Below the pieces are notes generated by a model that saw only the letters and a list, made by a program, of their open reading frames with translations, was not told the DNA's origin and did no database searches. From contig JADGIZ010000204.1 in NCBI GenBank assembly GCA_027604665.1, forward strand, positions 1-19,485: 19,485 nucleotides of DNA, in the 5' to 3' direction. The stretch comes from Polyrhizophydium stewartii. Its lineage: Eukaryota > Chytridiomycota > Chytridiomycetes > Rhizophydiales. This document shows, piece by piece, positions 1-11,920 of this stretch; the first letter of the stretch is position 1; the number at the start of each line of letters is the position of its first letter. The translations under genes were made by a program, and so were the position numbers.

Positions 1-286
1 GCGGGCGGGCGGGTGACGCACTGAAGTCCTCGACGGCGAAGTGCCGCAAGATGAAGGTGAGGTCGATGGTCCAGATGGACTGCAGCGGGTAGAGCGCATA
101 GATATCCTGCGGCGAGCAGCGGGCGTGGCCGAGCCCGGCCAGCACCATGCTAACGCACGCCAGGCCGCAGTCCCAGGCGTACGACTGCGCGGCGGTGGGG
201 CGGCGGGCGGCGGAGCGGCGGAGGGGCGAGTGTCGCCCGGCCAAAGGTCGCAGAGGGCGGGTGACGGCGGTCAGCGGCTCGGTCAT
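1..286 (-). CDS. GUCD1: GUCD1-like protein (guanylyl cyclase domain-containing protein 1), N-terminal part, cut by the left edge
   Basis: This is the first coding exon of a GUCD1 homologue, read from an ATG at 286 (context GCGACC-ATG) down to a GTGCGT donor at 21-20 (coding 22-286, phase 1); the rest lies beyond the window. The signature is the stretch AWDCGLACVSMVLAGLGHA followed by QSIWTIDLTFILRHF. It matches the WDCGLAC...RSIWTIDLAYLMHHFG block that is the hallmark of GUCD1. The Cys-containing WDCGLAC motif and the fold resemble papain-like cysteine peptidase (C39-like) domains; despite the family name, no cyclase activity is established. About 33 residues precede the conserved block and are Arg/Pro/Ala-rich. 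An alternative model splices a 7-codon exon (266-286) to 184 with an 81-bp pyrimidine-rich intron (185-265), but this would lose the Gln before SYAWDC. Identity is firm; the exact N-terminus is not. Confidence 0.9.
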   Translation of the reverse strand, partial: MTEPLTAVTRPLRPLAGRHSPLRRSAARRPTAAQSYAWDCGLACVSMVLAGLGHARCSPQDIYALYPLQSIWTIDLTFILRHFAVEDFSASPARP

Positions 287-765
287 GGTCGCGGGCGGCG
301 GGCCGCCGCAACCGGGCGCCGCAGCAGGCATGCGCGCATCGACGGGACGGCTCTGGGTGCAGCGCAGGCTGGCGGGCCGCCGCGCAGGCCGCGTGCGCCG
401 TGCGGGGGGCTCTGCCAGCGCTGTCGCCGCCCGGCCGGAGGACAATGCCGCCGCGTCGGCCGGAGCGGCTGCTGCTGGCGGCCCCGCAGCCGAGCGGGCC
501 GCCGCAGTCGCCCGGCCGCCCGGCCGCCGGGGACGCACGCAGCCGCCCCATGCCGCCGTCCGCAGCGCGTGCGCTGTGCGGGCCGCGTCTGCCGCTGCCT
601 GGGGGCGTGGCAGCGTCTCGCACCTGCGGCGAGTGCGGGATGACCGTCAGCATCGCACGGCCAGTTCGTTACACCGGCCGCCCTCCTTTCCAGTACGCCG
701 CCCGGGCGCGCCCTCAGGTCTGCGAGCTTGGCACTTTGGACGCCGCGTCGCGGCGACACCGACGC
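287..765. promoter_or_regulatory. divergent intergenic region between GUCD1 and KATNAL2, likely shared promoter
   Basis: This 479-bp stretch lies between two start codons pointing away from each other. It must hold the 5' UTRs and promoters of both genes unless additional upstream exons exist. It is very rich in G and C, especially at about 290-620, resembling a CpG-island-like promoter. I see no TATA box and no convincing RFX X-box. Open frames cross it on both strands, but they have the Arg/Pro/Ala/Gly composition of random G+C-rich DNA and match no family I know. Confidence 0.5.
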
Positions 766-3107
<2,342 letters not shown>

Positions 3108-3149
3108 TGCCAGATGGATGAGAATGAATGCAGCAGAACCTGCAACGGA
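3108..3149. other. 42-bp convergent intergenic gap KATNAL2/CHMP6
   Basis: The stop codons of KATNAL2 (plus) and CHMP6 (minus) are only 42 bp apart. No canonical AATAAA is seen on either strand. Normal-length 3' UTRs would run into the neighbouring coding sequence, so overlapping antisense tails are expected. Confidence 0.8.
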
Positions 3150-4066
3150 TCACGCGGCCAGGGGCTCCTCGAGTTTCTTTTGCGCCTGCTTCGCCTTTGC
3201 CTTGGCTGCCGTTGCGGTGCATCAGCCATCATGCCACACAGCCCGGCGATGGTCGAGCCGCCAAGCATCACCTGGCGCAGCTTCGGCCGCCGGTGCGGTC
3301 TCGGCGTCCTCGACGTGCTGGTCGACCTTGTCGCCCTTTGGCACACTCGGCAGCACCTTGATGACTTCGGCGTTCTGATATAGCAACCTATGTCAGCGGC
3401 AGCGCAGGCACGGGCGCATGGCCAGAGACCGGGACGCACCTCCTGCTCAACAAGCTCATCGAGCTGCGCCATAATTTCGGCCTCGTCCTCCTCGGTCATC
3501 TTGCCGCTGATGAGCTCCGCGAGCTCGTTCTGGTACGCAATGGCGTCCGCGGTGTCGTCCATGAGCTTCTCGACGTCCTCGATGCGCATCTCCTTGTTGA
3601 GCTCCTGCAGGACTTGGTTTCCGGCCTTGAGGCCCTCGAGCACCTGCTGCTCGACCATGGCGTACTCGATCGACGACGTGAGCTGCTCGAGGTTGAGCAG
3701 CTGGTCGCCGACCTGCCGGAGCAGCTGCTCCTGGTACTTCTTCTTGGCAAGCGCCAGCCGCGCGGCGTGGTGGTTCTTGAGCCGCAGCTGCTCGCGGGCG
3801 ACCTGCAGCTCGCGGTCCAGCACCGTCTGGAGCTGTGTTCCCGTCGCACAACGGCCGCAGCCCCCGGAGGCGTAGAGCTGCCGGTCAGCGGCAACGCACG
3901 ACCACGCGGCCCCCGTTCCCCGCCGGAGCCGGCTGCCCCGCCCGCGGGCCCGCACCTTCTTCTCGTACTGCTTGAGCTTGTCCCGCTGCACCTTGAGCTC
4001 GAGCACGGCCCGGTCCTTGGTCGAGACGGCCGGCGGCCGCTTCTGCTTGCTGAGCGCGCCGCCCAT
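3150..4066 (-). CDS. CHMP6: charged multivesicular body protein 6 (CHMP6/Vps20), ESCRT-III subunit, 220 aa
   Basis: CHMP6/Vps20 links ESCRT-II to ESCRT-III polymer growth on endosomal membranes in multivesicular-body sorting. Exons (minus strand): 4066-3956, 3832-3440, 3374-3272, 3205-3150; total 663 nt, all in frame. The N-terminus MGGALSKQK carries the Gly2 myristoylation signature expected of this subunit. RAVLELKVQRDKLKQYEKK, then VLDRELQ, KKKYQEQLL, SSIEYAMVEQQVLEGLKAGN and MRIEDVEKLMDDTADAIAYQ follow the Snf7-domain helices of CHMP6 in order (human protein 201 aa). The tail is Ala/Pro/Lys-rich and ends KKLEEPLAA. The start at 4066 is preferred over an in-frame ATG at 4117 because only it exposes Gly2. 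The stop lies 42 bp from the KATNAL2 stop, and the start is 87 bp downstream of the TmcB-like stop. Confidence 0.95.
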
Positions 4067-4153
4067 GTCGGCAAGCCAAGGGCAACTCTGGTGGCGCCGC
4101 ACCGGGCCAAGCTTCATCGCTCTCGATGAACGCAGCTTGCCACCCCAAATGCT

Positions 4154-7100
4154 TCATTCTTCGGCCCGGTCGGCAAACGGATCTGCGTCGGCGGGCCCGC
4201 CGACTCGTACGGCCGTCTCCGAGTGCGCATCGTGCGTGCGCGGCGGCGGCACAACGCTGCTGGCGCGGAACGCCTCGATGCGCTCGTTGATGTCCATCTT
4301 CTCGTCGTCGGGGCTGATGAGGCGGCCGACCGTCGGCTTGCGGCCAAGCCCGCCGCCAGACCCACTGGCGCGGGCAGAGGGGTCGTTGTTGTCGTCGTCA
4401 TCGCCGTCTTCGTACTCGCTGTCGTCATCGTCGTCGTCAAAGAGCTGCTCGTGCGACGACGTTATCTTGGCGGCAAGGCTCTCATGCGACTCGGCTCGCT
4501 CTTGGTTCTGCCCGCCCGACAGCATCACAAGCAGGTTCTGTCCGTCGGCGTCGAGGCTGGCCGCGTCGTCAAGCGAGTCTTCCGAGCCGAGCGTTTGGTC
4601 GTCGGGGTGCACCTGTCCTTCCTGCGCCTTAATCCAGTGCCACCGACAGCACCGACGCTGCGACGTCACACTCCGCCCGCGGCTCGATCCCTGCGAAAGC
4701 AGCGGCCTGAGCGCGGCCAAGAAGTGCGGGTTGCGCTTGACCTCGGACGGCAGGCTGAACAAAGGGTCAGAGGAAATAGGCGGCGCGCCACGGCCGGCAA
4801 GGCTGGTGCACGCTGTCCAACTCACCGCACAATCAACTCTGTCGCGCTCCTGTCGAGGCCGCTGCAGAACCAGATCGTGCGCCAAAAGACGGCAATCTCG
4901 GCGATGCAGAGCACAACAAACTCGGCAAAGCAGAGCAGAATGTTGCTCATCGTCGCCATCGAAATCACTTGGTTCGTCGAGTCAAGAGTCATCTGCTCAA
5001 GGCGGCGCCAGCCGTCGCGGTAGTCCGGCTCGAGCACCTCGTCAAGGAACTTTGCTTTGGCTTGCGATGGGTCCACCGAGCCTGTTCTAAGCCCGTTGAG
5101 AATCTCGGTGAGCGCGTCAACCGTGTACAGAAGGAGTTTGCCAAGGCCGAGCGACACTGAGTTTCGGACAAACGAGCTGCTTCCCCAGGTGGTGCTCGTG
5201 CTGCGCGCGTCGCACACGCTCTGGTCAAGGACGAGGCACGAAAGGCTTGAGAAGATCTGGTACACGCTGCTTGGATAGTCGCTCATGCCAGGCGATGTCA
5301 GTCCCTGGGCAGTTGTACCATCTGAGCGGACCGAGTCAGCGCGCTTGTGCTGCCAGAAGCACGGCAGCGCGGCGGCATCGACGCACACAGGATGCCGCTC
5401 GCGAGCTGGCCATAACGATCCACGTCATCCTTGAGAGCAGACCACAGCGTCTGATTGGTGCCCCAGGTGAACATGTCGTTGCGGCAGAGCTCGCCTGTGA
5501 GGGCTGTCGTGCGGATAGCGTATGTCTGCATAAAGCCAAACTGAAATGGCACAGCATCAGCTATTGCACTTGTGATTCCCGGCGTATGGGGCACCTCAAG
5601 CTTGCCTGATCGAGCAGAATAAAGTTGGTGTTGACCTGCTGGACCGCCGTCACGTTTACGTATGCCGTGATTGCGCACGTTGCAATCAAGCACATGCTGA
5701 CAACAATGGTACTAAGCTGCACGAAAACGCCGCCGACCGACAGCTTCTGCAGCTTCAGGCGAGTACCGCTGTTTTCGCCAACGCCGAGCAAGTCCTGCTC
5801 AGCCGCCTCTTCCCAGAACTGGTGATGCGAATATCGTCAGCTCGAACGCACCAGCGCACTTTCAGCGATTTGGCCCCGACTCACAATCTGCTGCTCCTTG
5901 ACCAGCTTGCGCGGGATCTTCAAGAATATCTTGAAGACACTCTTTTGCTTTTCCACAAAGCGGAATGACACGACACTGAACCTGAAGATGAGGAAGACGG
6001 CCAAGATGGCTCGAACAGTCGGAATCACAATCGCCCAGGTGATGATTGTCGCCGAGTTGGTCACCTGTATCGCTGTCAGCTACTCTGCCAGCGTGCGCAC
6101 AAGCCCTATAAATGAGAGTATGTGCTTGCCTGCTTGGACAGAATCGTCGAAGCCGCGGCTCTCTCGAATCCATCTTTTTGCACCGTGATAAAGTTGCTGA
6201 GAACGTAGTTGAACAGGTTGTCAGTCTTGATGGTCGAGAGGCTGGCAAACGGCAGTGTTCCCATATTGTTGGCGGCTGCGCGCTGTTAGCTGGCCCGCAG
6301 AGAGGATGGAGGCGATTCATGCGTCCCGGGGCCTACCGGCAAGCAGCACCTGTTTTCTACGTGTCAGCACCGCCCTCCTTGCAACGCTCGCAGATCGACA
6401 GCACCTGGCCAAAGTCGAACAAAGTCGCAGTTCCGGGGATCTTGATGCTTAGTCCTGGAAAGTTTGTTGTCTTGATGCTGACCTGCAGTGGCGATCCCAG
6501 GTAAGCCGCTCAGGTAAGTGGACAGATTGATTTGGTTCCGACTTACAGTCGCAAACTCGCCCTCGTTCAGGTTCTGGAAAAGAAACCAGTTGGCATATGA
6601 TAGATATTTGGCCTCGGATAGCAGCTGGGTCTGGATTGTCCCGAATTTGGTCGGGCTGTTTGAGTCGTACGCATCCTGTAGCTGCCGGAAGCGGCGGAAC
6701 ATTAGCGCCGAAAAGTGCTGGCGCTGCTGGTTCCTGCGAGGGTCGGCAGTGCGTCAGATGTCGCGACGAGTCCAGCTGGAAACGGCTCAGCCGACAAACC
6801 AGTAAGTGTTGACAAAGTATATGGTCGTCTTGTTGAGGAAGAAGCACATGACTCCAATGCTGGACGATACGAGCACAAGCACAAAGACACCAATCAGGAT
6901 CGCGGAACGACGGAGCGACTGAATATCGGTTTCGCAGCGCATCCGGAGCTTGCTGCGCAGCAGCGCCATTGCCTGATCGGTGCCGGGGTGCGAGGCCGCC
7001 GACCGGCTCTCATCCTCATCCCGTGTGCCAATCTTGCGGCGACGCAGGCCCTGTCCGTCCTCGGGCGGCTTTTGCTGCGAGCCCTGCGATCCCTCCGAGG

Positions 7101-9901
7101 CGCGACCAGCCTCCAGCGAATCAAATGATCCCTCCTCATCGCTTTCGTTCTGGTCCATAAACTCGATAGTGCCCATCTGGCGGCGGCCGTCTGCGAAGCG
7201 CGAGTGCTTAACAAGGCGCAAAAGGCGGGGTCGTGCTCGGTTCTGGCACTGTGCGACTCACTCGCACTGCTGTTGAGCTGCCTGTTTGAGCCTTCTTCCT
7301 CCTTTTCCAGATCAGCCGCGCGGCGGCTCAAAGCGTTGCCCTTGAATGTGTCCCCGAGGATGTCAAAGCAGAACTTGGCATACAGCCTTTGGGCTGGGGT
7401 CAGCCGGCCCGAGGAATTCCGGCATTCTCGAGACTGTTATCATTACGAAAGACGCACCGCAAGTACATTTTGCTTGTCGGGAACCTGTCGGTGCGCGTTA
7501 GGTCAGATCTGTACGGGCTAGTTGCTCTGTCCCGCACGCCGCACGAAGAGATCGCATTACTTTGCAAGAAGGCTCGAGTAGCAGTTGTCCGTGCTCACGA
7601 CGAGCCTGTTCAGCGTGAAAGAAAGAAGCTGCATCTGCTCGTATATTTTCTCGGCGTTGGTGCGGTCGGTCATGAGCGTCACCCAGATCGTCCTGTAGCA
7701 TTCCTCGGCCTGCTTGTGGTTGACGCGGGCGAGGCGATCGATCTTGCGGAACTCTGCATAGCCCGTGACGTCGAGCTTGACGTTAGATCCGAGTTGGTCT
7801 GCCTCTTTGTCCTGGTTGCAGACCTGTGCCGTGGTCTGTGTCAGCAGAAATGCAGGCTAGCCAGAGCGCATACGCAACCACGAACCTGGTTGAGGAAAAA
7901 TACCTGGAACCGGATGCCGTACGATGCATTGGAGCTCGCGACTCGGCGCAGCTGTTTGATAAAGTCGCTCTGCGACGAGTTGAGATAGTAAAGGTATGTG
8001 GCGTACGAAAGCCGAACTTGTGGATGGTCTGGAAACTCTTTGAGGCCGCGCTGGTTGCACGATGCGGTGTTTGGTGAGCACGTCAAGTCTCATTCGCGGC
8101 AGCCAAAACCACAACCACCCACCTTGAAGATCTTGTAGACCTTTTCCAGGTCTGGCTTTGATATGTACCGCTTCCGGAATGTCAGGTGGCTTGTGAAGAT
8201 ACGGGCCGTGATCTCGACCTCGGTCCAATTGTTGAACACCAGCACGTTGTCCTCGTGCTTGTCGCGGGACTTTGAATGCGAGTGCGAGCTGGGAACAAGA
8301 TCGACAGTGAGCCGACGATAGCAGGCCTGCTGCTTCCTGCGGAACCAGTAGCCTTGATAGCACAGGTCAAGAGCAACGGCGTTGAAAGTGTGAGCTTCGC
8401 TACAGACCATCACAAGCGCGACGAGCAAAGACCGACCCGTCAAGTAATAGCCACAAATGAAGGTGGGAATCAAGATTGCACACATGACGGCAAAGAGCCA
8501 CACAGGGATTCGGTCGAGCGAGTAAAAGCTGTTTCCGATCGACGCACAGGCTGCAATGAGAGCAACTGATCCGATGCTTGCGTAGATACCCGCGCGAATC
8601 TGATTGATTGCGAGGCTGTAATATGGAAAGTATGTGTTGATCATGATGAACATGACCATCGGCACAAGCCAGACCACGATCATCTTGACCCATGTCAGCT
8701 TGTTTGGCAAAACAATCCACGTCGCCGTGAGAAGGATCTTGCACAGAGCATATGCCGACACCGAGCGGCCATGTACGACATTGGTTGGGCCTTTGTGAGT
8801 CGGATTCGTGTCGAAGAAACTGATTGTAATAGGTTTGCATATACAGATGTGATCATGGGTGAGAGCCGGGTCGGCGTTTCACGAACACGCACGAGTGGCG
8901 CACTTTACGCTGATTGCCCAGCTCATGGGGATGTAGAGCAACAGACAGATTGCGGACATGATGATCATATAAGGTGTCGACGTGAACGAGCATGTTTGCG
9001 CTCCATATCCGTTGATGCAGTAGAACACTGAGAAGAAGATGCGCAAGATGGTGAGCCTGGGCGACCAAATCCCAGACCCAGCATCGCGCCGCACGATTTG
9101 ATTTGCATTTCGGTCAGTCAAGTGTGGTTTAAAGTTTGAGCATGGACTGAAGGCAGAAACTTGCTGGAAAACTGTCGGAATCCACGAAGCAAGCAGCCGC
9201 AGCGACGCAATGGCCCAGATGAAGCGGTGCTGGCCCTGATGCGCAAGTTGATGTCAGAATCATGCGTGCGCGGGATCCGCCGACGGGATGGCATTCAAGG
9301 CGAGCCGTACCCGCTGGAGTTACCCGACGCCATGCGGGCGGCCCCGTGACGGGCGGGCAAGGACCCTGGTGTCAGCGGCAGCTCATATGAAGAACTTGGC
9401 ACCTAGAGCCCGCTCTCAGCGCGCGCAACGCACGCGGACACCGTCGGCAACAATCGCGACGTTCAAGACCATCAGAAAGACGCCAATGGCGGACACCAAG
9501 AACGGAAATGTAAACGAGTCGAGGTCGCTCGAGTCGTAGCGGAGGTCAAAGGACGAGGAAAGCACGCCGGGGACGGCATAGACAACGTCTGCGGTGCGCG
9601 ACACAAGGAAGAGCAGCAGCTGCGCGTCCTCGAGGATGACGGCAAGCAGGTCCACGCGCACGTCGCCGTTGTTGCCGTGGATCATGAAGAACAGAAGCTG
9701 GTACGAGATCTCCTGCGCGGTCTGCCAGAAGCTGCGCTCGCCAAGGAGCAGCAAGTCGTCGGCGCCTTCGTGATGGTCGGAGCTGCTGACGCTGCCGGGC
9801 CCGCGTCGTCCCGCCGAAAGGCGCGCGCTCGAGTCGTCCTGGCCATCGCGCCGGCCCATGTTTGCTGAGAAAGCAGGCAAACACAGATCGAGAGAGTTCA
9901 T
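4154..9901 (-). CDS. TmcB/TmcC-like polytopic membrane protein, about 18 exons, about 1483 aa
   Basis: Large multi-pass protein resembling the poorly understood 'tiny macrocysts' TmcB/TmcC family first named in Dictyostelium. Exons, 5' to 3': 9859(or 9901)-9434, 9365-9324 (tentative), 9235-9165, 9056-8883, 8819-8123, 8050-7904, 7823-7561, 7484-7458, 7386-7262, 7190-6800, 6733-6547, 6482-6371, 6275-6130, 6064-5885, 5818-5606, 5540-5387, 5321-4826, 4754-4154; from 9859 they sum to 4452 nt without an in-frame stop. The N-terminal third holds a series of hydrophobic helices with VILEDAQLLLFLV and FFDTNPTHKGP, typical of the family. TPR-like TmcB/TmcC repeats follow (FPDHPQVRLSYATYLYYL near 475; FPTSKMYLRLYAKFCFDI near 610). 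Next come TM near 757-780, an ectodomain, TM near 940-972, TM near 1021-1047, a second ectodomain, TM near 1245-1264, and an Asp-rich cytoplasmic tail. Family call is by motif memory; function unknown, receptor-like shape suggests sensing. The 5' end is uncertain between two ATGs. Confidence 0.82.
4386..4443 (-). repeat. Asp-coding trinucleotide-rich low-complexity tract in the TmcB-like tail
   Basis: Runs of GTC/ATC/TTC on the plus strand encode a string of Asp with Glu, Ser, Tyr, Gly and Asn on the minus strand (a six-Asp run, then SEYEDG, then four Asp and Asn-Asn). This is a microsatellite-like repeat within the coding region of the C-terminal cytoplasmic tail. It may vary in length between strains. 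Confidence 0.8.
5541..5605 (-). other. GC-AG intron in the TmcB-like gene
   Basis: On the minus strand the exon ends GATCAG and the 65-bp intron begins GCAAGC and ends TTTCAG. Both flanks are phase 0 and give NFILLDQ-FGFMQTY. The one nearby GT (within GAGGTGCCC) is in the wrong phase for this acceptor, so the GC donor is required to keep the frame. Confidence 0.85.
6065..6129 (-). other. GC-AG intron in the TmcB-like gene
   Basis: The exon ends AAGCAG; the 65-bp intron starts GCAAGC and ends GATACAG, phase 0. The product reads STILSKQ-VTNSATIITW and enters a membrane segment. Reading through gives an early stop (TAG) in the intron. The donor hexamer is the same as in the intron at 5541-5605. 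Confidence 0.82.
7458..7484 (-). other. 27-nt micro-exon in the TmcB-like gene
   Basis: This exon contributes one base, eight codons (FPTSKMYL) and two bases. It is flanked by ACCGACAG on its 5' side and a GTGCGT donor on its 3' side, and it joins LLAK to LYAKFCFDI in frame. The product FPTSKMYLRLYAKF has the pattern of a TmcB/TmcC TPR repeat, so the micro-exon is needed to complete a conserved motif. An automated gene finder would easily miss it. Confidence 0.82.
8337..8432 (-). other. possible in-frame 96-nt intron in the TmcB-like gene
   Basis: This 96-nt segment starts GTCTTTGC, ends TTCCGCAG and is open in the reading frame. Removing it (phase 2 at both ends) joins GYYLTGR to KQQACYRR and leaves a compact helix-to-cytoplasm junction. 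Keeping it adds about 32 residues with several Cys and a hydrophobic stretch. Both readings keep the protein open, so it may be an ordinary intron, coding sequence or an optional (exitron-like) segment. Confidence 0.5.
9057..9164 (-). other. GC-AG intron in the TmcB-like gene
   Basis: The exon ends TTCCA and the 108-bp intron starts GCAAGT and ends GCCCAG, phase 2. The join reads WIPTVFQ-LTILRIFFSV. The adjacent GT (GTTTCT, three bases further in) is phase 0 and cannot join this acceptor in frame. GCAAGT is the ideal hexamer for a GC donor. Confidence 0.8.
9324..9365 (-). other. possible 42-nt micro-exon in the TmcB-like gene
   Basis: Between the exons ending at 9434 and beginning at 9235 lie 198 bp. 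Inside is a 42-nt block preceded by GACACCAG and followed by GTAACT. It is phase 0 at both ends and open (GPCPPVTGPPAWRR). Using it would divide the region into introns of 68 and 88 bp, the usual size here. It can be skipped without changing the frame, so it may be constitutive, optional or spurious. Confidence 0.45.
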
Positions 9902-9931
9902 TTGAAAAGCATCGCCAGTGTCCACGCCACT

Positions 9932-11726
9932 TCACACTTCGCTCAGCGGCAGCTGGCCAAGGAGCCACAGGCCGTGGCCCAGTACCTCCTTGACGGCGTC
10001 CCACAGCCGCATTCTGCCACTTGCGACGTCGTACGGCTGGTCCTTGACACGCAGCGAGTAGTACAGCGACGAAGCCTTTGTCGACACGTCCATCAGGAAG
10101 CGCACGACGAGCGACGGCTCAAAGAGCGCCTGGTCGAGCACGTCGGGCAGACGGCCGAGGTCGAGTGCAAGAAGGAGCGACGAGGCGTTCGAGGGAACCT
10201 CGCCGGGCGAATCCTGCGTCGGCGTGATATGCTTGAAGTGCTGCTCGATTCTGTTCGTGGACACGTCAGCCTCGCCATGAAGTGGTACTGGCAGCACCGA
10301 GATGCCGGCCTCACTTTGAGATACGTGCAAAAGTGTACTGAATGAAGACGCCGGTGTCGTCGGCGTCATTCTTGTGGAGGCCAATCGATGCCCGCGCGGC
10401 TCGCCGCCGCTGAAGCAGTTGGACTGCAATGCGAGAGCGCCAGAGAAGCTGGTCGACCGAAGAAAGCCGTGGGTCAGCAGCGATCGACACGAGGTTCTGG
10501 AAACGACCAGGGCCACACAAACAGCCCAAGCGACGGTCAGCACGCAGAGCCGAGTCGGTCCAGAGATCCTGTCAGTCACTCGCCTCGAGGCTAACTTCGG
10601 GTGTCGTCTTCCCAACGGGAAGCATGAAATTCGACGCAAACTTGGCGTCACAAGCCTTGGTCAATTCGTTGCAGACGAGTTCAATTCGCTCGTAATGGTG
10701 ACCACGTTGCTCGCTGTATATCCAGAACAGCTCGCGAGTCTGGCTGCCTGCAGTTGACAAGGCGTCGGCAATCTCAAAAGCTGTGCTTGACGGAACGAGC
10801 TCTCCGGCAGCCGAGTGAGCGAACAGGGCGTGCCCAAGGCCGCGCTTGGACAGATCGGCGCCCACAGACCCATCCTCGTTGCGCTTGGTGTCGAGAATGG
10901 CCAGATCGAGAAGACGCATGACCAGATCGCGGGCAGCCTGCGCGCGAGCGGCGTCGATGTATGCTGCTTCGATTGCAAGATCAATTCCCAGCCTCGCCAG
11001 CCTCCGAGTGCATTCTGCGGCCCATTGCTGCGCGACTTCGAGCATTGCGTTCCAGTTGGGTGGTGCAGCGCCATCGATCTGGCTCGGCGCGACCAGCGAC
11101 GGCGATCTGGATTGTGCAAAGAGCGGACCAACGTCTCCAGCAGGTCGCCCAAGTATGCGAGGTCGGCGGCCGCGGGAGGCAAGTCCCTTGGCGACAGCGT
11201 GTGCGACGCACGTCGCCCGCACGCCGTCAACGGTCCAGTCGGCACCAACCGGCGGAAGGTTAATCCAGATCTCCGCCGCCGGGCCACCGCCCTCATCGGC
11301 ACTCGCCGAGGTGAGCTCGCGGCCACGGCGACATTCGAGGACGGCCTCCTCGAGGAGCACCGGGATCAGGCGCCTCGCGACCGGCACGACCATGAGAGTG
11401 TCTGCCTTGGCCGTCGGCTCGACGCGCTGGATCAGGTCGCCGTCTGGGGCAACGAACTGCATGGCCCGCTCGGCGGTGATGCTCGGGCGAGCGCCCGGCC
11501 TGCCTGCCGCAGCGAGGGCACGGGAGGCGAGCCGCTCGACGGCCCCCAGCGAGACGGTGAAGTGGGCTTGGGCCGGCTTGCGTTGCACCAGCGCGGCAAG
11601 CTCCGAGTCCGGGATCACTCCACCCTGTCCCTGCTCGTCGCTGGAGGGCGCTGGCACTCCATGCTCTCGCAGCTCCGCCAGAACGAGCTCGCGCAGCTTG
11701 ACGCCGACGGCGTGCTGCATGGCCAT
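9932..11726 (-). CDS. DALRD3: DALRD3-like protein (DALR anticodon-binding domain-containing 3), 3 exons, about 547 aa
   Basis: DALRD3 is a catalytically dead relative of arginyl-tRNA synthetase. In humans it pairs with METTL2 to direct m3C32 methylation of arginine tRNAs. Exons: 11726-10584 (or -10596), 10496-10315, 10250-9932. From the ATG at 11726 the protein is about 547 aa; human is 543. Matching blocks are INLPPVGADWTVDGVRATCV...VAKGLASRGRRPRILGRPAGD (nucleotide-fold remnant), ADPRLSSVDQLLWRSRIAVQLL, GVFIQYTFARISK (the synthetase LQYA-R motif), and a C-terminal all-helical DALR domain ending RLWDAVKEVLGHGLWLLGQLPLSEV, closely paralleling the human end (LGLPPLSHI). No HIGH or KMSKS signature is visible, as expected. 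The first intron's donor is either GAA|GTTAGC or GAG|GCGAGT; both are phase 0, and the acceptor at 10496 is clear. Tandem with the TmcB-like gene 30-72 bp downstream; divergent from TBC1D31. Confidence 0.88.
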
Positions 11727-11920
11727 GACGATGTCGAACCAGCAAATGTGGCCTCTGTCTCGATCAAGCGGTCCTGAGGATCGTGGTCTGGCGATGCTCA
11801 CCTGGGACGGGTTGTGTGTGATCTGGTGTAGAGCTTGGGGACAGCGACAACTGCATCGCCGCTGCGGTGGGTCGCACACCGAGTTTGCGGCCGCTGTGGA
11901 ACTTTACCCGAGCGAGCGAG
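11727..11920. promoter_or_regulatory. 194-bp divergent intergenic region, DALRD3-TBC1D31 (likely bidirectional promoter)
   Basis: Two start codons face away from each other across 194 bp, so both promoters and 5' UTRs must share this interval unless non-coding 5' exons exist. No TATA box is visible. An open frame continues upstream of the DALRD3 ATG through this interval, but the translated residues look random. Confidence 0.5.

Noticed and set aside
1..14. GGGC tandem repeat at the left edge
   Set aside because: It is too short and cut by the window edge to call a satellite; it lies in the first intron of GUCD1 and is best seen as ordinary G+C-rich intron sequence.
3496..5023. Antisense and shifted frames over CHMP6 and the TmcB-like tail
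   Set aside because: They mirror coding exons in other frames (Ser/Arg/Leu-rich runs from the coiled-coil and Asp-rich codons) and have no independent support.
6105..6112. TATAAA-like string (CCTATAAATG)
   Set aside because: It lies inside the GC-AG intron of the TmcB-like gene, with no start codon of a credible gene nearby, so it is not taken as a promoter.
10497..10652. Alternative DALRD3 splice using GTGACT and an acceptor after ATTGCAG near 10431
   Set aside because: It is phase-compatible but would remove ADPRLSSVDQLLWRSRIAV, which aligns residue by residue with human DALRD3 just before the QYxxAR motif.
10815..11777. Long plus-strand open frame (320 codons) opposite DALRD3 exon 1
   Set aside because: It lies antisense to a well-matched coding exon in G+C-rich DNA, where stop codons are rare on both strands. 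Its translation shows no family motif and no hydrophobic or repeat structure.
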